Under the pieces are notes generated by a model that saw only the letters and a list, made by a program, of their open reading frames with translations, was not told the origin of the DNA and made no database searches. Position numbers and translations under genes: made by a program. From the NCBI GenBank assembly GCA_010015805.1, contig ML978124.1, forward strand, positions 1,612,001 to 1,676,000: 64,000 nt of DNA. The letters run 5' to 3'. Positions 11,214 to 24,689 of the stretch are shown here, piece by piece. Positions within the stretch are counted from its first letter, which is position 1, and each line of letters begins with the position of its first letter. Origin of the DNA: Rhizodiscina lignyota (Eukaryota > Ascomycota > Dothideomycetes > Aulographales > Rhizodiscinaceae).

Positions 11214-12770
11214 TGTCAACAGTCCGACGGACCAAAAAAATGATGACAGCCCGATAGACCGAATGAAGCGCAAGTAATAGTTTCTAACGAAAATTTCTCC
11301 AAATACGGAGTGCTTTCTTGCGGCTGTGATGACGATATGCCGATCTCCCGCACGGCCAACCCCGACCATGGGTACCGATTCGTTATCAACTAGGTATCCA
11401 GCAACACACACAGGTCTTCTTCAGCGCTTGAGAAATGTTCCGAAACGTATTCGGAGCCGGCTCCGGGCGTGCTCTCGGCCGTGGAAATACGTTTTCCACC
11501 AGTCGCTCGTATTAGTTTGTCCATGTCGAGCGGAAGCAAGCTCCTTGCTACAGCACGGCGTCGCAGCGTTCGGCGTCGCCGTGTGCCTCAGGCGATAATG
11601 CAAACAGTGTACATGGAATGACGAGGATTCTCCACCACCGCCAGTGTTCCCCTTGCGACAAATCCAGTCCAGAATCGGCAGTCTGACCAATTGACCATTC
11701 ATATGGTCTGGACATGCGGCTCCGTCCGATAATGCTGAGGTCTCATTGCTCGGCGGTGGCCGGCGTGCATCAGCGCGTCCTGCAGGTCTGTGGTCTAGAT
11801 TCTCCACCCTACCCTTGAAGTCCGTGGAGGTGTCCCTGGTTCCAAGAGATGCACAGCGGCGCCTTTGGTCTGGTTGGACCTCGTGGAGATTGGGTTTCCC
11901 GGGAAGCGCGCTTTCTTTTTTGGGAGCTATTCACGTCAAGCGACAGGCATGCGCATCGATGGTAATGGTGATCGACTTGTGATGACAATCGATGGGAAGC
12001 CTTCGTAAATTTCTCAGTATAATAGCTAGCTTCAAGCAGATGGGTTGTCTCGGTTCATTTGAACGCTGCAAAGCCACTCGGCCGTGCAGCCTTCACACTG
12101 TGTTTCGCATACCTCGAGAGGTTGAAATAGAAGATGTTCAATCCACCATCCACACTGGATACAGAGCCATGGCCATGGGAGCAGGTGGCAGCTGTATGCC
12201 GGAACCCTGGGACGGTCTCGCTCAGATCTTCGTCAAGGGGCTGAGTGCGCGGACCCGGCGGTAGGTCTGACTTCAGCCACATATGCTGCCACACTTAATC
12301 CATGCTGCATGGATCAGGTGTGGCATTACATGGATCTTTCTTCAGGGGAGCCGGCGATTGACAAGGGGTACCACTATTTGATATGGAGTTGTCCGGTGTG
12401 GAGCTCTGCTTTACTTTCTTGTGTGGAGGAGAGTGCTATTAATGCACCTACCCGTCTCGAAGCCAGCTGAACTCTGCTCCTTTCTCTCCGCAATGCCTAG
12501 CGCTGTTAGACCAAGTGTTGGTGACGGCAGTCGCAAAGGGAATAAACTTAAAGCAACGCAACTGTACGTTTTCGCCGAGGCATTCTGCATTCGGACCTCA
12601 TATTGATATTGACTACGCAACATCTTTTCCCTTCTTGCGCACGCTCGTGCTTTAGATCGATGCTGATCAACGTCTACAGGCAATCAGATCTTCGCGCAAG
12701 CGCCCTTACCATTCGGCTGGCGCCTTGATCTGCATACTACGGCTTAGCGCATGTGAATCTCACAAGTACC
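11214..12770. other. Intergenic 1.6 kb with a palindrome
   Basis: Separates the divergent aldo-keto reductase and the orphan gene at 12771. Frames on both strands (for example 11421-11807 minus) look like chance. The only structure I see is the nested palindrome at 12287-12325. Confidence 0.5.
12287..12325. repeat. 39-bp nested palindrome (hairpin-capable)
   Basis: Two perfect inverted arms sit one inside the other: outer TGCCACAC / GTGTGGCA (12287-12294 and 12318-12325) and inner ATCCATGC / GCATGGAT (12298-12305 and 12307-12314). They are separated by symmetric 3-nt spacers, with a single T at the centre. It lies about 450 bp upstream of the gene at 12771 and is not within any gene. Confidence 0.9.
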
Positions 12771-13633
12771 ATGTCTTTCAGCAACCTCCCAAACGGCTAT
12801 CCCACACAGCCATATGCGAATATAACTCCAAACTCGCGCGCTCCAATCGCCGGTCCATCAAATGCAGCGGTTTCCGGCGCGATGAACAGAACACCAGGCT
12901 CGGCAACGGGCGGCGATGCACCTGCTTCAATGATCGGCGACCCTCAGTTCGATATATTCGAATGGTACCCAGCATATCAGAGCTGCCAGCGCTACTTCCT
13001 CGATCACGCACAATACGATGGCTCCGTACAAGCAGTCGCCGCCCTCATAAACATCTGCCTGCCGTTCCAGTGGACTGCCAACCCCATCATCAGCGCATCT
13101 GGCAATTCGCCGGCCACGGGACCAGGCGCGTACGGGAGTTCATGGCAACAACGCGCCATGCCTGGTGCTTCGACAAGACTGCCTCCGCACCAGGGTGCGC
13201 CTGCGCCAACGTGGGTCAGCCTTGTGCCGTACATGAGGCGCCTGGTAGTGACAGGCTTCGACCGCGAAGGCGTGCTGCACGGCTTCTTCGGAGACGACTG
13301 GCGCAAAGGTGTTGGCCCGCTACAAGAGTGTGAGAGGCGAAACTATCTCTTCGCCGCAAAGAGTGTGGGCTGGGCGAAAGTCAAATACCAGTACGACATA
13401 AGCCCATACGAGACGGTGCCGTTCTTGAAGCCTTTGCAGAACGTGCCAGAGGCGGAGATTGAGAATGCAGAGAAGACATGGAGTCAGTGGCTGGCGTAAG
13501 TGCTCTCTACGCCCATCTCTTCATCTAACAAGGGCTGACTGAAAGCAGAATGGAAGACTGGATGCTCGGTGAGCGGGCGCCAGAGAGGATGGAAGCGGAT
13601 CGTGGTGATAACAATGTCAGTCCTCGGAGCTAG
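12771..13633 (+). CDS. Conserved fungal protein of unknown function
   Basis: Two exons, 12771-13495 and 13549-13633, giving 269 aa. The start is the ATG with context ACCATGT; the frame upstream has no ATG. The splice joins WSQWLA to MEDWMLGERAPE without breaking frame. The first 65 residues are Pro/Ser/Asn-rich and disordered. The rest is a well-ordered aromatic domain (FEWYPAYQSCQRYFLDHAQY, then a RRLVVTGFD...GFFGDDWRKG segment). I recognise the style as a widely conserved filamentous-fungal hypothetical but cannot name a function. There is no signal peptide and no membrane segment. Confidence 0.75.
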
Positions 13634-14843
13634 TGCACATGAGATCTGGGACCTGTCCTGGATGGATGGGGGCGGCCGAAGTCATACCTGGAGCTACTGA
13701 AGTCATTGAAAGCGCGGTGTTTCAGGAGAAGCAATGGTTTCGGTTTCTCGCATAAGGCGGCGGCGTGTACGATACCAAGGAAGACTTAATGAAATGCGAA
13801 GCAATAACGACCACGAAATAGCTCCCTCGATCACATGCTCTCTTGAAACGTGATCCAATTTCCCCACCGTGAAGACGAAGTTCTAGACGCCCAGAAATAG
13901 CTTAGCAAACGCAGGGAAGCAAGGGAGCTTCTCGTGTAACAGTTCCAGACGTTTACTTCTCTCGAGCAGCTTGTCCTTTTGCTTCACCATCCGATGTCGC
14001 CGCGTTCGTTTGGCCTCGCTATCCTCAGTAAGCCATCAAGCTGGAAGACGCGTCGAGTCGCAAAGCAAAGCCACGCACACGCGGTCGCGTGCTCGCAGAA
14101 AATTTTGCCATCCGCCAGAGCTGCCCCGTGCTTCCCTGCATCGGTAACCCCGGCAATAATGTAATGTTGCGTTGCGCTTCACTCCACGCGGGGGCGCGTC
14201 TCATTTTTCCCCTCAAAAATTTCTTCCTTGGCTTCCAAGCCATCCAGGCTTTGCGTGCGACTTTCTCCGATCACGCCGGCCGCAGAACTGCAGGTATTTC
14301 TGCTCGTCGAGCTGCCAGGGCTGCCCGATGACGCTTTCGAATGACAGCCCCCTGCGGAGCATCGCCAAATTTCTTGTGTCATTGTCCAATGAGGTGGCGG
14401 CGATAAGGCCTCTATCGCTGGCTACATCATCAAGCTCGTGGAGCTCTCGCGAACCGTGCATGATTCCTCTCCGCGCATTCTGCAGCGGGAGGTGGCTAGC
14501 TCGCTCTCTACCCGCCCTTCATGTCAGAAAATCTTCATTCAGCTGCTGAGCCGTCCAATTGGAGGCCATCGGCGGCTGGTGAGATGCTGTAGCTCGTGCC
14601 CGAACCGGTCGAGCTAGGCCCTTCTGTGACGCCAGAATAATGTAGAGCTTGGTGAGCTCCATGAGCTGCAACGAAATTTCTTTTCTTCGACCGTAGTGAT
14701 AAATTGGTTCATTTCTGTGTCCCTTCTTCCACCAGAGCAGTGCCATTCCTCTGTCACATCTACCATTTTTTCAAAATCACTCAATTGATCCATTTACTGT
14801 CCGTCTCTCCCATCTCTGACTCACGACCACCACTACATCCAAC
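13634..14843. other. Intergenic, GDH promoter region
   Basis: 1.2 kb between the orphan gene and NADP-GDH. The open frames on both strands overlap each other and show no recognised similarity. The last 150 bp are pyrimidine-rich, as in leaders of highly expressed fungal genes. Confidence 0.4.
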
Positions 14844-16444
<1,601 letters not shown>

Positions 16445-16819
16445 TGCACTCGGCGCGTTGGTCATGATCAATGCGATTTTTAGGAACGCAGCTCAAAGCG
16501 ATTATTGTACATAGTATTTCAAGCGAGTGGGAATTAATGATATTACGAAGTACCCTATGTCGTTCCATGGTGTGGCTTAGCGTGGCTGGTGTGTGTGGCT
16601 GGAGGATATCGGCCGCCAGTATTGTGACTCGATGTTTTTTGTGGTCTCGAGTACCGACTCTCTGCGAGAGTACTTCGCACCAACTCATCTGCCCCTTTCT
16701 CACTTTCACGCATTTCTCCGACTCTTTGCACATAAAACCGAAACCGGCCATCAGAAGGACAAGGTGGATCATGATTGAAGTCGTAGAAGAGAAGAAACCT
16801 ACTCAAGACAGAATTATGA

Positions 16820-17904
16820 TTACCCAGACTGTGAATGGAACCAGTCCAGAAGGGCCTTTTGTGCTTTCAGGCTCTCCTCTTGAGCACGAATCGACGCCCT
16901 CAACGCTTCTCGGATACTATCTCTAACGTCTGGAGCCTCGCTAGAAGCGACTGCTGTCATCTGCGCTGTTTGATGTTTATTACTGCCCAATTCCGGAATC
17001 TGGACACCATGCTCTTCCTCGTTGCGCACCAGCGACGCGGTAATCTGGTCTACGCGCTTGCTATTCAGCGGCAGGTAGACCACGAAAACCGCCCAGGCCG
17101 AGAATATAATGAAAAAGAGTAGAACTGCCAGGTTGGCGTTGCTACCTTTCAGGGCGCCCAGTTTCGCGGTCCACAACGAGCCGAGGTAAATCCCCAACGC
17201 AACGAATAGGGATACTATGGAAAAGCTGAGCAGCCTGTTGGGCGCTGTCAGGGCTGAGGCAGCTGTGAGCGAGGGGATTCGGTCGCCTTGGTTCGCCGTA
17301 TGGTCTGTCGTCCACTCTGGCCTGTCCTGGCCGAAGATGGCGGTGAGGATGCGATCGGCAAGACTGTTTCGTGGCGACGTGAGCCACTCTCGAACGTCCT
17401 CGGGACTGTGCAGGTCGCTCAGGATCTTCTGGATATAGAAGGAACAGAAAGTTGACAGGATCCCACTGACCAGGCTCGTGTATGCAAATGCTGTGGCGGT
17501 CCAGTGGATATTGCCAAAGTCGGAGAGGCCAGGCATGGTGATAACTATTTGGGCGATGATGGCGGCCTGTTGGCGGATTTCCTAATTAGCATATGATTTG
17601 TATTCAAACTCATGATTCAGAGGGCATTGATCCAAACTGAAGAACTCACCGAAACGGCTTCTAGGGCGAACGTGTCTTTGTAAGATTCTTTCAACCCCCA
17701 TGCTTCCTTCGAGTCTCCATTCAACACGTACTTTCGTATGCGATGCGTGACTTGAGGTACATCGATATTGACCAAGAGACTCCAAGACAGCGGGCTAGCG
17801 ATATTCTCTCCTACGAGCCGAAGGAATTCCTCGCGGTCGGAAGCAGGAATGACTGCTTTCAACAGCGGGAAAATGGACGCTGCCGCATCACCAACAAAAT
17901 TCAT
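16820..17904 (-). CDS. Membrane protein of unknown function
   Basis: Two exons on the minus strand, 17904-17650 and 17581-16820, giving 338 aa. Three hydrophobic segments are visible: one after HWTATAFAYTSL, one in LLSFSIVSLFVALGIYLG and one in VLLFFIIFSAWAVFVVYL. A C-terminal Ala/Glu/Arg-rich helix (SIREALRASIRAQEESLKAQ) is a probable short coiled coil. The amino-terminal 90 residues are soluble. It resembles orphan fungal membrane proteins that carry a cytosolic domain followed by paired TM segments; I do not recognise a named family. It converges with GDH, leaving 375 bp between them without other features. Confidence 0.75.
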
Positions 17905-18491
17905 TCTAAAATATAAAAAAGTATAAAAATTGCGCGAATATAGTCTATAGAGATATGATGGATGGAATCGGACGACGTTCTGTAGAAGCACCGGATCTGG
18001 AAAACATTCAACAGTCGGATGTGATGCAGAGCTGAAGGATTGAAAGGAACACTGCGCGGTAGAACTTTCGTGTGCGCGCAAAAGGTGAAGCTTGTTTTGT
18101 TGTTTTGCTTCCCGAGTGTATAACCTTAACGGTGCTCAAGTGATTTACGTACGTGCAAGGCAAGGTGAAAGGGAGCTAAGGTTCTTGCCCAACCAATCTA
18201 TGGCCCGGACGGACAGATTGGCAGAATCGCACTGTAAACCCAATTTCCAAGTCTGGAATGGCCAGCCTTGCGTCAGAAAAACGCGGTGGAGACCAGAATG
18301 TCGAGGACCGCTAAGTTACACATTTCCCATTAACATAGATTACATTCATCGGAAGCCGTACAATCTAGCTAACCCTGGCTGAAGTTTACAAGATCGAGAT
18401 TCCACTGATGCTCTCCCATGTGTTGAAAAGCAAAACCGACACATTTACACCCCTTTCAACTCCCAGCGACATCACTTATATTCGCAAGATA
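17905..18491. other. Intergenic, no gene recognised
   Basis: 587 bp upstream of the three-segment membrane gene and downstream of the GPI-type surface gene, both on the minus strand. I see no open frame or repeat of note. Confidence 0.4.
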
Positions 18492-19856
18492 TCAAAGAAG
18501 AAAGATTGAAACGCCAAACGCAACAGCTGCGGCAGCCGACAGAACAGTGCCACCATGTCTCTCTGCCCCTTCTGACGTCGTCGGAGTCGTCTGGTGCGCC
18601 GAGAAGACTGTGAGTGTCTCTGATATCGAGCTGCTGTAATTGTGTGTGTTCGTCTCCCCGAAGCTCGCCGTCACCGGGTAGACCGAGACCTTTGTGCCGT
18701 CTGCTCCGAGGATCACTACACTTGTGTCCTTATAGCTAATCGTCGCGGAAGTGAGTATAGGGACCGTGGTCATGTACACCACCACCTCTGGGCCTCTACT
18801 GGGTGTATGGATGCCCTCGAATGAATATGAATTAAAACCGCTCCCGATGCTTGTGAGAAAGACGGTGTCGACTACTCCGAACCCGGTGATGTAATTATTT
18901 GGTATCGCGGACGTGTTCCAAAAGGTCGACATCGGGGTCACGGTCGAACCTATGCTATTCGCAAGAAGGTCTGGGGTCAGAAGAGGGGCAAGACTGGAGA
19001 TGGACGTTATGTCGCCAGCGAGAGGGGCAGTTGAGAATCGATCCATGGTTGCCCAATCAGCCGATAACGGCGCGCAGTCCTGGGTAAAGTTGACAAATCC
19101 ATAGAGCCAAAGAAATGCGTTTGGATCTGTGGGACTTTGTTATTAACAGTCCGTCCTTGAAGCGCTTGAGTGTGCAATGTTTCTCATACCATCCGAGTAA
19201 CAGAATCCAGCCATAGCCTCATTCGTAGCAAGGAGAAGGGGACTGTCTACTTGGCCACCGACTCCTGCGGCTCCCAGACAATATGCACAATTCACATAGG
19301 CCGGACTAGAGCAAAGTCAGTCACAGGTCAACCGTTGTTGATAGCAGATCGCAACCTGATGAGGTGTAACTCACTAGCCTTGCTGGCCGCAGAAGCAGTT
19401 TTGAAGCAACACACTTTGCGACTTATTATTCGGATTGGTGATTGGCCCGTAGTTAAGCCAGCAGAGTGTGAGGGTGGAATAGAGCCATAAGCAATAGCCG
19501 CAGTTCCAGCAATCCACAACCCTTCCGGCATGATATGGGATAGTACCGTTTGGAAATTGCGTCTGTAACCATGTCGTTGCTGGCCCCCAGGTTGAAGTTG
19601 GTAGTGCGGGAGGGGCAGTTCTAGTTGTTGCGAGAATCGTTGGTTGCTGTGCATTTCGTACGACAATGGCTGTCGTGACACTTATCAATGTCGTTCTGGC
19701 GCTGGTGGAACGCCCAGTTGTCGATGCGAATGCCTTGAAACGAGAAAATCGGTTTCGAACACCCTGTTGCACTGTGTCACCGCGCTTGGGGACCAAAGGA
19801 TCAGTTGACTGCAGGATAAGAATAAAGAGGAGACAGAAGAAGAGGCTGAATCCCAT
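18492..19856 (-). CDS. Secreted Cys-rich protein, probable GPI anchor
   Basis: Three exons on the minus strand: 19856-19375, 19305-19190 and 19126-18492, giving 410 aa. It begins with a signal peptide (MGFSLFFCLLFILILQS) and ends with a short hydrophobic tail preceded by small residues (HGGTVLSAAAAVAFGVSIFLL minus charges), typical of GPI attachment. Between residues 100 and 200 lies a Cys-rich module with CWNCGYC, CFCGQQG and NCAYCLG motifs, completed only after splicing. The C-terminal third is Ser/Thr-rich with several N-glycosylation sequons. Likely cell-wall or plasma-membrane surface protein; function unknown. An alternative ATG 10 codons upstream (19886) would weaken the signal peptide. 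Confidence 0.7.
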
Positions 19857-22694
19857 AGCATCGATCCAAATAATGCATGAGGGCAACGAGAGTCGTGGAA
19901 CGATAATGCAGAGGAGTAACTGTCGAAGGAAAGGCTGCCGAAGGTATTAATTAGAATAGAAGATTTAGAGTAGCAAACATCTGCATCGATGCCGATGATC
20001 AAAGCTCAGCCCCTTTGCGCGTGATCTGTGACATGGCGCGTCATTGCAAACCCAGCTGTCGCTCACTCGAACTTTGCAAGCCGGTGATACCCGTCGGTAG
20101 CGCGGTGTACAACGTTCTATGCCTTGCTGTCCAAGGGATTCGTAGCGATTTCTGAGCGACGATATACTGCTACTCCGTGCTTCTAACGATTGCTTCTACT
20201 CGGCAACATCTCTCAGATGAACGCATAGTCGCATGGCTGAGTCGCTACTCATCCTGATACACCTCCAGGCTCTGAATTACTGCAAATGGCGTGTTGGAGA
20301 TGCGTGACCTACTGGATGTCATCGGATGGAGGATTCGATATTTCATTATGAGCGACGCGGCGGCGCGGCGATGTCATGAACTCGAACACCCTGTATCGCG
20401 TACGGGGCATTTCCAAAAGGACATGATTCTGCTATTATCTCGGGCTCTGTCGGCAGATCAGATATCGAAGGTCAGAATAATTCGAAATCTGGCGTGTGAA
20501 TGGTCGAAGAACTACAAAGAAGCTTGGCTTGGTGCCAATGAGGCAAAGAGCCAAACAGCACGTTCAGAAAGGAACCAAGAGGGCTTGCACATCGATGCGA
20601 GGCTCTTCTTTCACTCGTCAGCTCTTATCAACCTTCAATGAAGGGCATCCGGAGGGGTTCGAAGAGTCTCGCTGGTTGCTGGACATGGAGCGCCTTGTGA
20701 AGAACGTCCACGACACTTCGCAACGCATAAACCACGCTGTAGCCAGCAATGCCAAAGGACGTGATGACATGCGTTCTCATGGCAACCCCTCATCGTCGCC
20801 GAACTTCAGGGAATATGCTCGGTTGTCAGCTCGGGAACCTGTCCGACGTGGGTTTGTAGCAGATGAGTGGAAGTGAGTCATCATAGGCAAAGCATACCCA
20901 ATCACCAATCGAGGCAGCAGCGTCCGTGGGGGACTGATCGTATGAGTTGAAGTTCCAAAGGTTAGGACGTTCGGGTCGGGATTTTCAGGATGTATTATCC
21001 TGTCCTAAAAGCCGAAGAGCCGCCGAAATTTAGGATAGTCAAGCTCCTGAGTCCTGGTGGCTTGTGGTTTCAGACATTCCCATGCCACGTCATGTGAGAA
21101 TCGCAGGTTGACAAGATGATGGACTTCTTTACGTTTATACAAACATTACTCATTAAATTACAGGCGCCTTGGAGGAACTACAGGCCTAAAAATCATAATA
21201 TCCACACAAGCAGTGGCTTCGAACGTCGAGAATAGCGTAAGGAGGATCGAATGGCAGCCTGATACTAACGAAAGCTATGCCCGGACCGGAAAAATCGTGC
21301 CAGAACCAATTCGGAGGCCCGGTCACTCTCAAGCGATATCAACTAAGAGGCTTGTACGAGCGATATTCGAAATCGCATTGGTTCCAACGCTGGAGTAGTC
21401 GCTACCCGACGACTGAATGCTTCTTCTATTTGAAAGTCCTGCCTCGCTTGGCCGTCCCGTGTTGACGGTGTCGTGAGGAGGAGGCAATGCTAAGTACGCT
21501 ACAGGTTCTCCGTGAATTGAAGGCCAATAAGACGAACGCAGACCGGGACGATGACGATGCGCCAAATCGACTCACATGCCTGTTTGGTAGCTTCTCGACC
21601 TATTCAAACTCCCATTTCAGTGACTATTGAAATAGAACATTTGATTCGTGACGGCAATTACAGCAAAACGTTGCTCCCTTCTCTATCTTATCCCTTACGG
21701 AAGCGTCCTGAAGCAATCGCTAGGCGGTGAACTGCCTCACATGGCAATTATGATTTTTACTGTGAATGTAACTTCCACGTGCAAGATAGCGTGAGGCTGC
21801 CTCGCGACGCCTCGCGACAGTCGATTACCTTCACGAGGCTTTGCTGTGACTATCACATTCCGGTGAGATTAGCGTACCAAACGGGGCCATCGGCAGCGAT
21901 CCGGGCCTTAGTGCACCGTGATATCAGTGCTCTTCTCGTTTAGGGCTGCCTCCACAGCTCATTGTGCGAGTGCACAGGGGAAGCTCTCATTATGCGTAAC
22001 AAAATAGGGATGGCAGTAAAGCGCAAGGCAACATCGGCACAAGTGCAGAGATGGAAGTGACGTATTGGCTGCGAGGGAGTTGCAGTCGTAGTTGATGGAG
22101 CAGCAAAGAGCGACGATGATGCACTTGACACATGCGAAAGGAGCAGGCTCATCCAAGCAGAAATTCCACGGGTCGTTGAGACTTTGCGAGACAAAGCGTG
22201 GTTCTGTTGGAGGTTGAATATTGGCATTTGCTGGAGGCGGCGAGTTGGGACGCGACCAATTGCGTGGGAGCGAGAGGGGCATGCCTTAGCCCCGATGCCG
22301 CCCGGTATGGAACTGCGTAATGCTTGATCCTTACGCGCTGGCGGCGCCAGATCGCTCGCCAAGCCTTACATACGCTTTGCCTGAGCTGGCGCTTTCTTTC
22401 GTGACCCAAGACCCGACCTGCCTGTGACTTGCCTCTTCCGCATTTCAACATCGTCCCTTCCCTCGCGCAACCCGCTGCACATGTCTAAATAGCTCCCCTC
22501 AGAACCTCTTCACCTTTCTTTTCTTCCACAACCGCACACTTTTTCTTCAGTGCCAATTCTTCTTTAGGCTGTACTCGGTACTTTTTACACTTTTACACCT
22601 TCTGAAATCTCACCTTTCTCCTCTCGCCGCGTACGCCGTGCTATCTCCGGCCACGGTCACGACACCCAGGCCGTTGTCCGGTTTTGATCCAACC
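19857..22694. other. Long intergenic region, 2.8 kb
   Basis: Only short overlapping frames are present. Two plus-strand frames (20291-20641 and 20496-20876) look slightly protein-like but are in different frames, and I could not join them with convincing splice sites. A direct repeat GCCTCGCGAC occurs twice near 21805. A CAGGAT/ATCCTG hairpin lies near 20986-21002. The last 200 bp, rich in C and T, are the likely promoter and leader of the AHC1-like gene. Confidence 0.4.
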
Positions 22695-24689
22695 ATGGAT
22701 AACGCGTCGCATAGTGGAGCAAATGCCTCCCAAAAGCGAGCCAAGGGAGAACCGGCTCGAAAGAGAGTGAAGGGCGATGTCGCGAAGGGGCTCGACGGCG
22801 CCCCGAAGTCGACGCCGAACTGGGTATGCTGGAATATTGCTGCCATGAGAGATCAGCTCAAGCAACCCCAAATTCCTGAGCAGTTACGAACGGACTTGGA
22901 CGCACTCCTCTCGGCGATGCAGGAGCGCAAGGATCTCGTCGTCTACAACACGCCGTCCGCCGCACAAGCTGAGCAGGCGACCATGCTGGTTCGTCTCTAT
23001 CATGAACTAATCTCGCCGCCGGGCTCCCACGCCGCCACTAAAAGTTCACTGCCTCCTGCACTTTCAGAACGGTTGGCCGGCGACATGCTCCGGAAGCAAG
23101 ATGAATTACGCGAACTTCAGAAGCAGTTGGCAAAATGTGACGTATCACTCGAGCAACTTCGTCGCGTCAGTATCGTGCCATATCCGGGCTATGACCGTGC
23201 GCTTGCCGAAGCTTCCAACAATGTTGGACCACTGGTTGAGACACCGGAAGGCTACGTCATGCCTCAATATCCACAGCCCTGGAACATTCCACAGAGTCCA
23301 TACACGCGACACTACCAAAAGTGGCTCATACCCGACCCTCGATTTGATCCGGCAGTCATGGTCAAGGAACAGACCCATGTCCCTCTTGGAGGCCGTATGA
23401 CCAGGAACAGTCAAACTGCTGCTTTGACCAACCTGGCTGACCCGAACGCAGGTGCAACGGTCGCTCAAGAAGATCCGAATGCCTCTCATCGTGACCCAAT
23501 GATCATGAAAAATTCGAGAGGAGAATGGGTCAAGCTCAGCTGCAGCAAGTGCGACAAGAACCGTTTCAGAAACATTCAGGGTTTCCTTAACCATTATCGT
23601 CTTGCTCACAAGTGGACCTATCCCTCACAATTGGCGGCTGCTGATGAGAACGGCGTGCCTGTTGAAGACATCGATGCCAGTCTCTATGAGGATGCGCCAA
23701 AAACTACATCCAAGCCGCTCGCCAGGAGCATCGTGCCTCCTCCGCCACTCATCACTCCTTCAACAGGACTAGGTTCTATGCCCACGCCTCGGATCTTCTC
23801 TCCAGTCACAGTCGTCACACAAACGCATCGACGGCCCCAAGCTGCGGAACCCTTCGCGCACCCTTTCAACACACCGGACGGTGATCAGAGGGCTGCACAT
23901 CATCGTGGACGCAGTCAAAGAGACCCTAACGTATCAGCTTCTGATCACGTTAATCAAGCACCGTCTGCAAGCAGTGATTCCGAGTCTGCTGCATTGTCGT
24001 ACCTTGCCCAACGTCTTGGTTCCCGTGAGAAGCTCCCAAATGGCTGCCCCAGAAACCTCCAGCAGCTTAAGCAGATGATCGAAATGCTTCGGGAACCAGT
24101 ACCAGTTGATTCCGATAGCGATGACGATGGTACGCAGACGCCAAGCAAGACTGCGAAGGGTAGCAAGAACGGTAAAGCAAGAATGGCCCAAAGCAGTCAA
24201 AGCAGGGGAAGCCATGGGAAGGTCAAGAGTAATATTACCACGAGCGCCCGCACAGATTATTCCGCGGATATTCTTGACAGACCGGCTTTCAGTGGCATGG
24301 GCTTACCTGCGTCTCAGGCGCGATCTCAAGCCCACCTGGAACATAGTGTCGCTACTACGACTCAGCACGGCGCTTCGGAGAATGGCTACGTCAACACCGC
24401 CCACGCGAAGCCCACTGCGACACTGCCGATGCCGGTCTCTTATTTTCCAATGAACTCTGACGATTTGTCGCCGCATAACGAGCCCGACATGGTCAGTGAT
24501 CGCGGCGACGACGATGACTTTCAACCTGAACCAACCGAACCAGCCCCTCCTTCTCCTACTGGAAAGCGTGTGCGTGTCCGTAACGATGCGGAAGATGAGA
24601 TGCAGGATGGTGCGCAGGAGCCTGCTCATACCCCAGCACCAAAGAGGGCAAGGGGAAGGCCCAAGAAGACTCAAGACACCGAGTCTTAA
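22695..24689 (+). CDS. AHC1-like ADA histone acetyltransferase component
   Basis: A single exon of 664 aa, started at the ATG with context AACCATGG; the open frame upstream has only a GTG. Around residues 278-308 lies a C-x2-C ... H-x4-H zinc-binding segment (CSKCDKNRFRN, GFLNHYRLAH) of the type seen in Ahc1 proteins. A heptad-rich helix precedes it (RKQDELRELQKQLAKCDVSL), and the C-terminus ends in an AT-hook (ARGRPKK). Long Ser/Pro-rich disordered stretches fill the rest. Known: Ahc1 is a structural subunit specific to the ADA form of the Gcn5 complex in the nucleus. The family assignment is by motif memory and could be another nuclear zinc-finger/AT-hook protein. Confidence 0.7.
   Translation: MDNASHSGANASQKRAKGEPARKRVKGDVAKGLDGAPKSTPNWVCWNIAAMRDQLKQPQIPEQLRTDLDALLSAMQERKDLVVYNTPSAAQAEQATMLVRLYHELISPPGSHAATKSSLPPALSERLAGDMLRKQDELRELQKQLAKCDVSLEQLRRVSIVPYPGYDRALAEASNNVGPLVETPEGYVMPQYPQPWNIPQSPYTRHYQKWLIPDPRFDPAVMVKEQTHVPLGGRMTRNSQTAALTNLADPNAGATVAQEDPNASHRDPMIMKNSRGEWVKLSCSKCDKNRFRNIQGFLNHYRLAHKWTYPSQLAAADENGVPVEDIDASLYEDAPKTTSKPLARSIVPPPPLITPSTGLGSMPTPRIFSPVTVVTQTHRRPQAAEPFAHPFNTPDGDQRAAHHRGRSQRDPNVSASDHVNQAPSASSDSESAALSYLAQRLGSREKLPNGCPRNLQQLKQMIEMLREPVPVDSDSDDDGTQTPSKTAKGSKNGKARMAQSSQSRGSHGKVKSNITTSARTDYSADILDRPAFSGMGLPASQARSQAHLEHSVATTTQHGASENGYVNTAHAKPTATLPMPVSYFPMNSDDLSPHNEPDMVSDRGDDDDFQPEPTEPAPPSPTGKRVRVRNDAEDEMQDGAQEPAHTPAPKRARGRPKKTQDTES

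Noticed and set aside
11421-11807. Minus-strand frame of 128 codons
   Set aside because: Composition is Arg/Pro/Ser-rich with no motif, as expected for chance frames in GC-rich intergenic DNA.
20291-20876. Two overlapping plus-strand frames that look weakly protein-like
   Set aside because: They are in different frames, no convincing donor/acceptor pair joins them, and neither shows a family motif I recognise.
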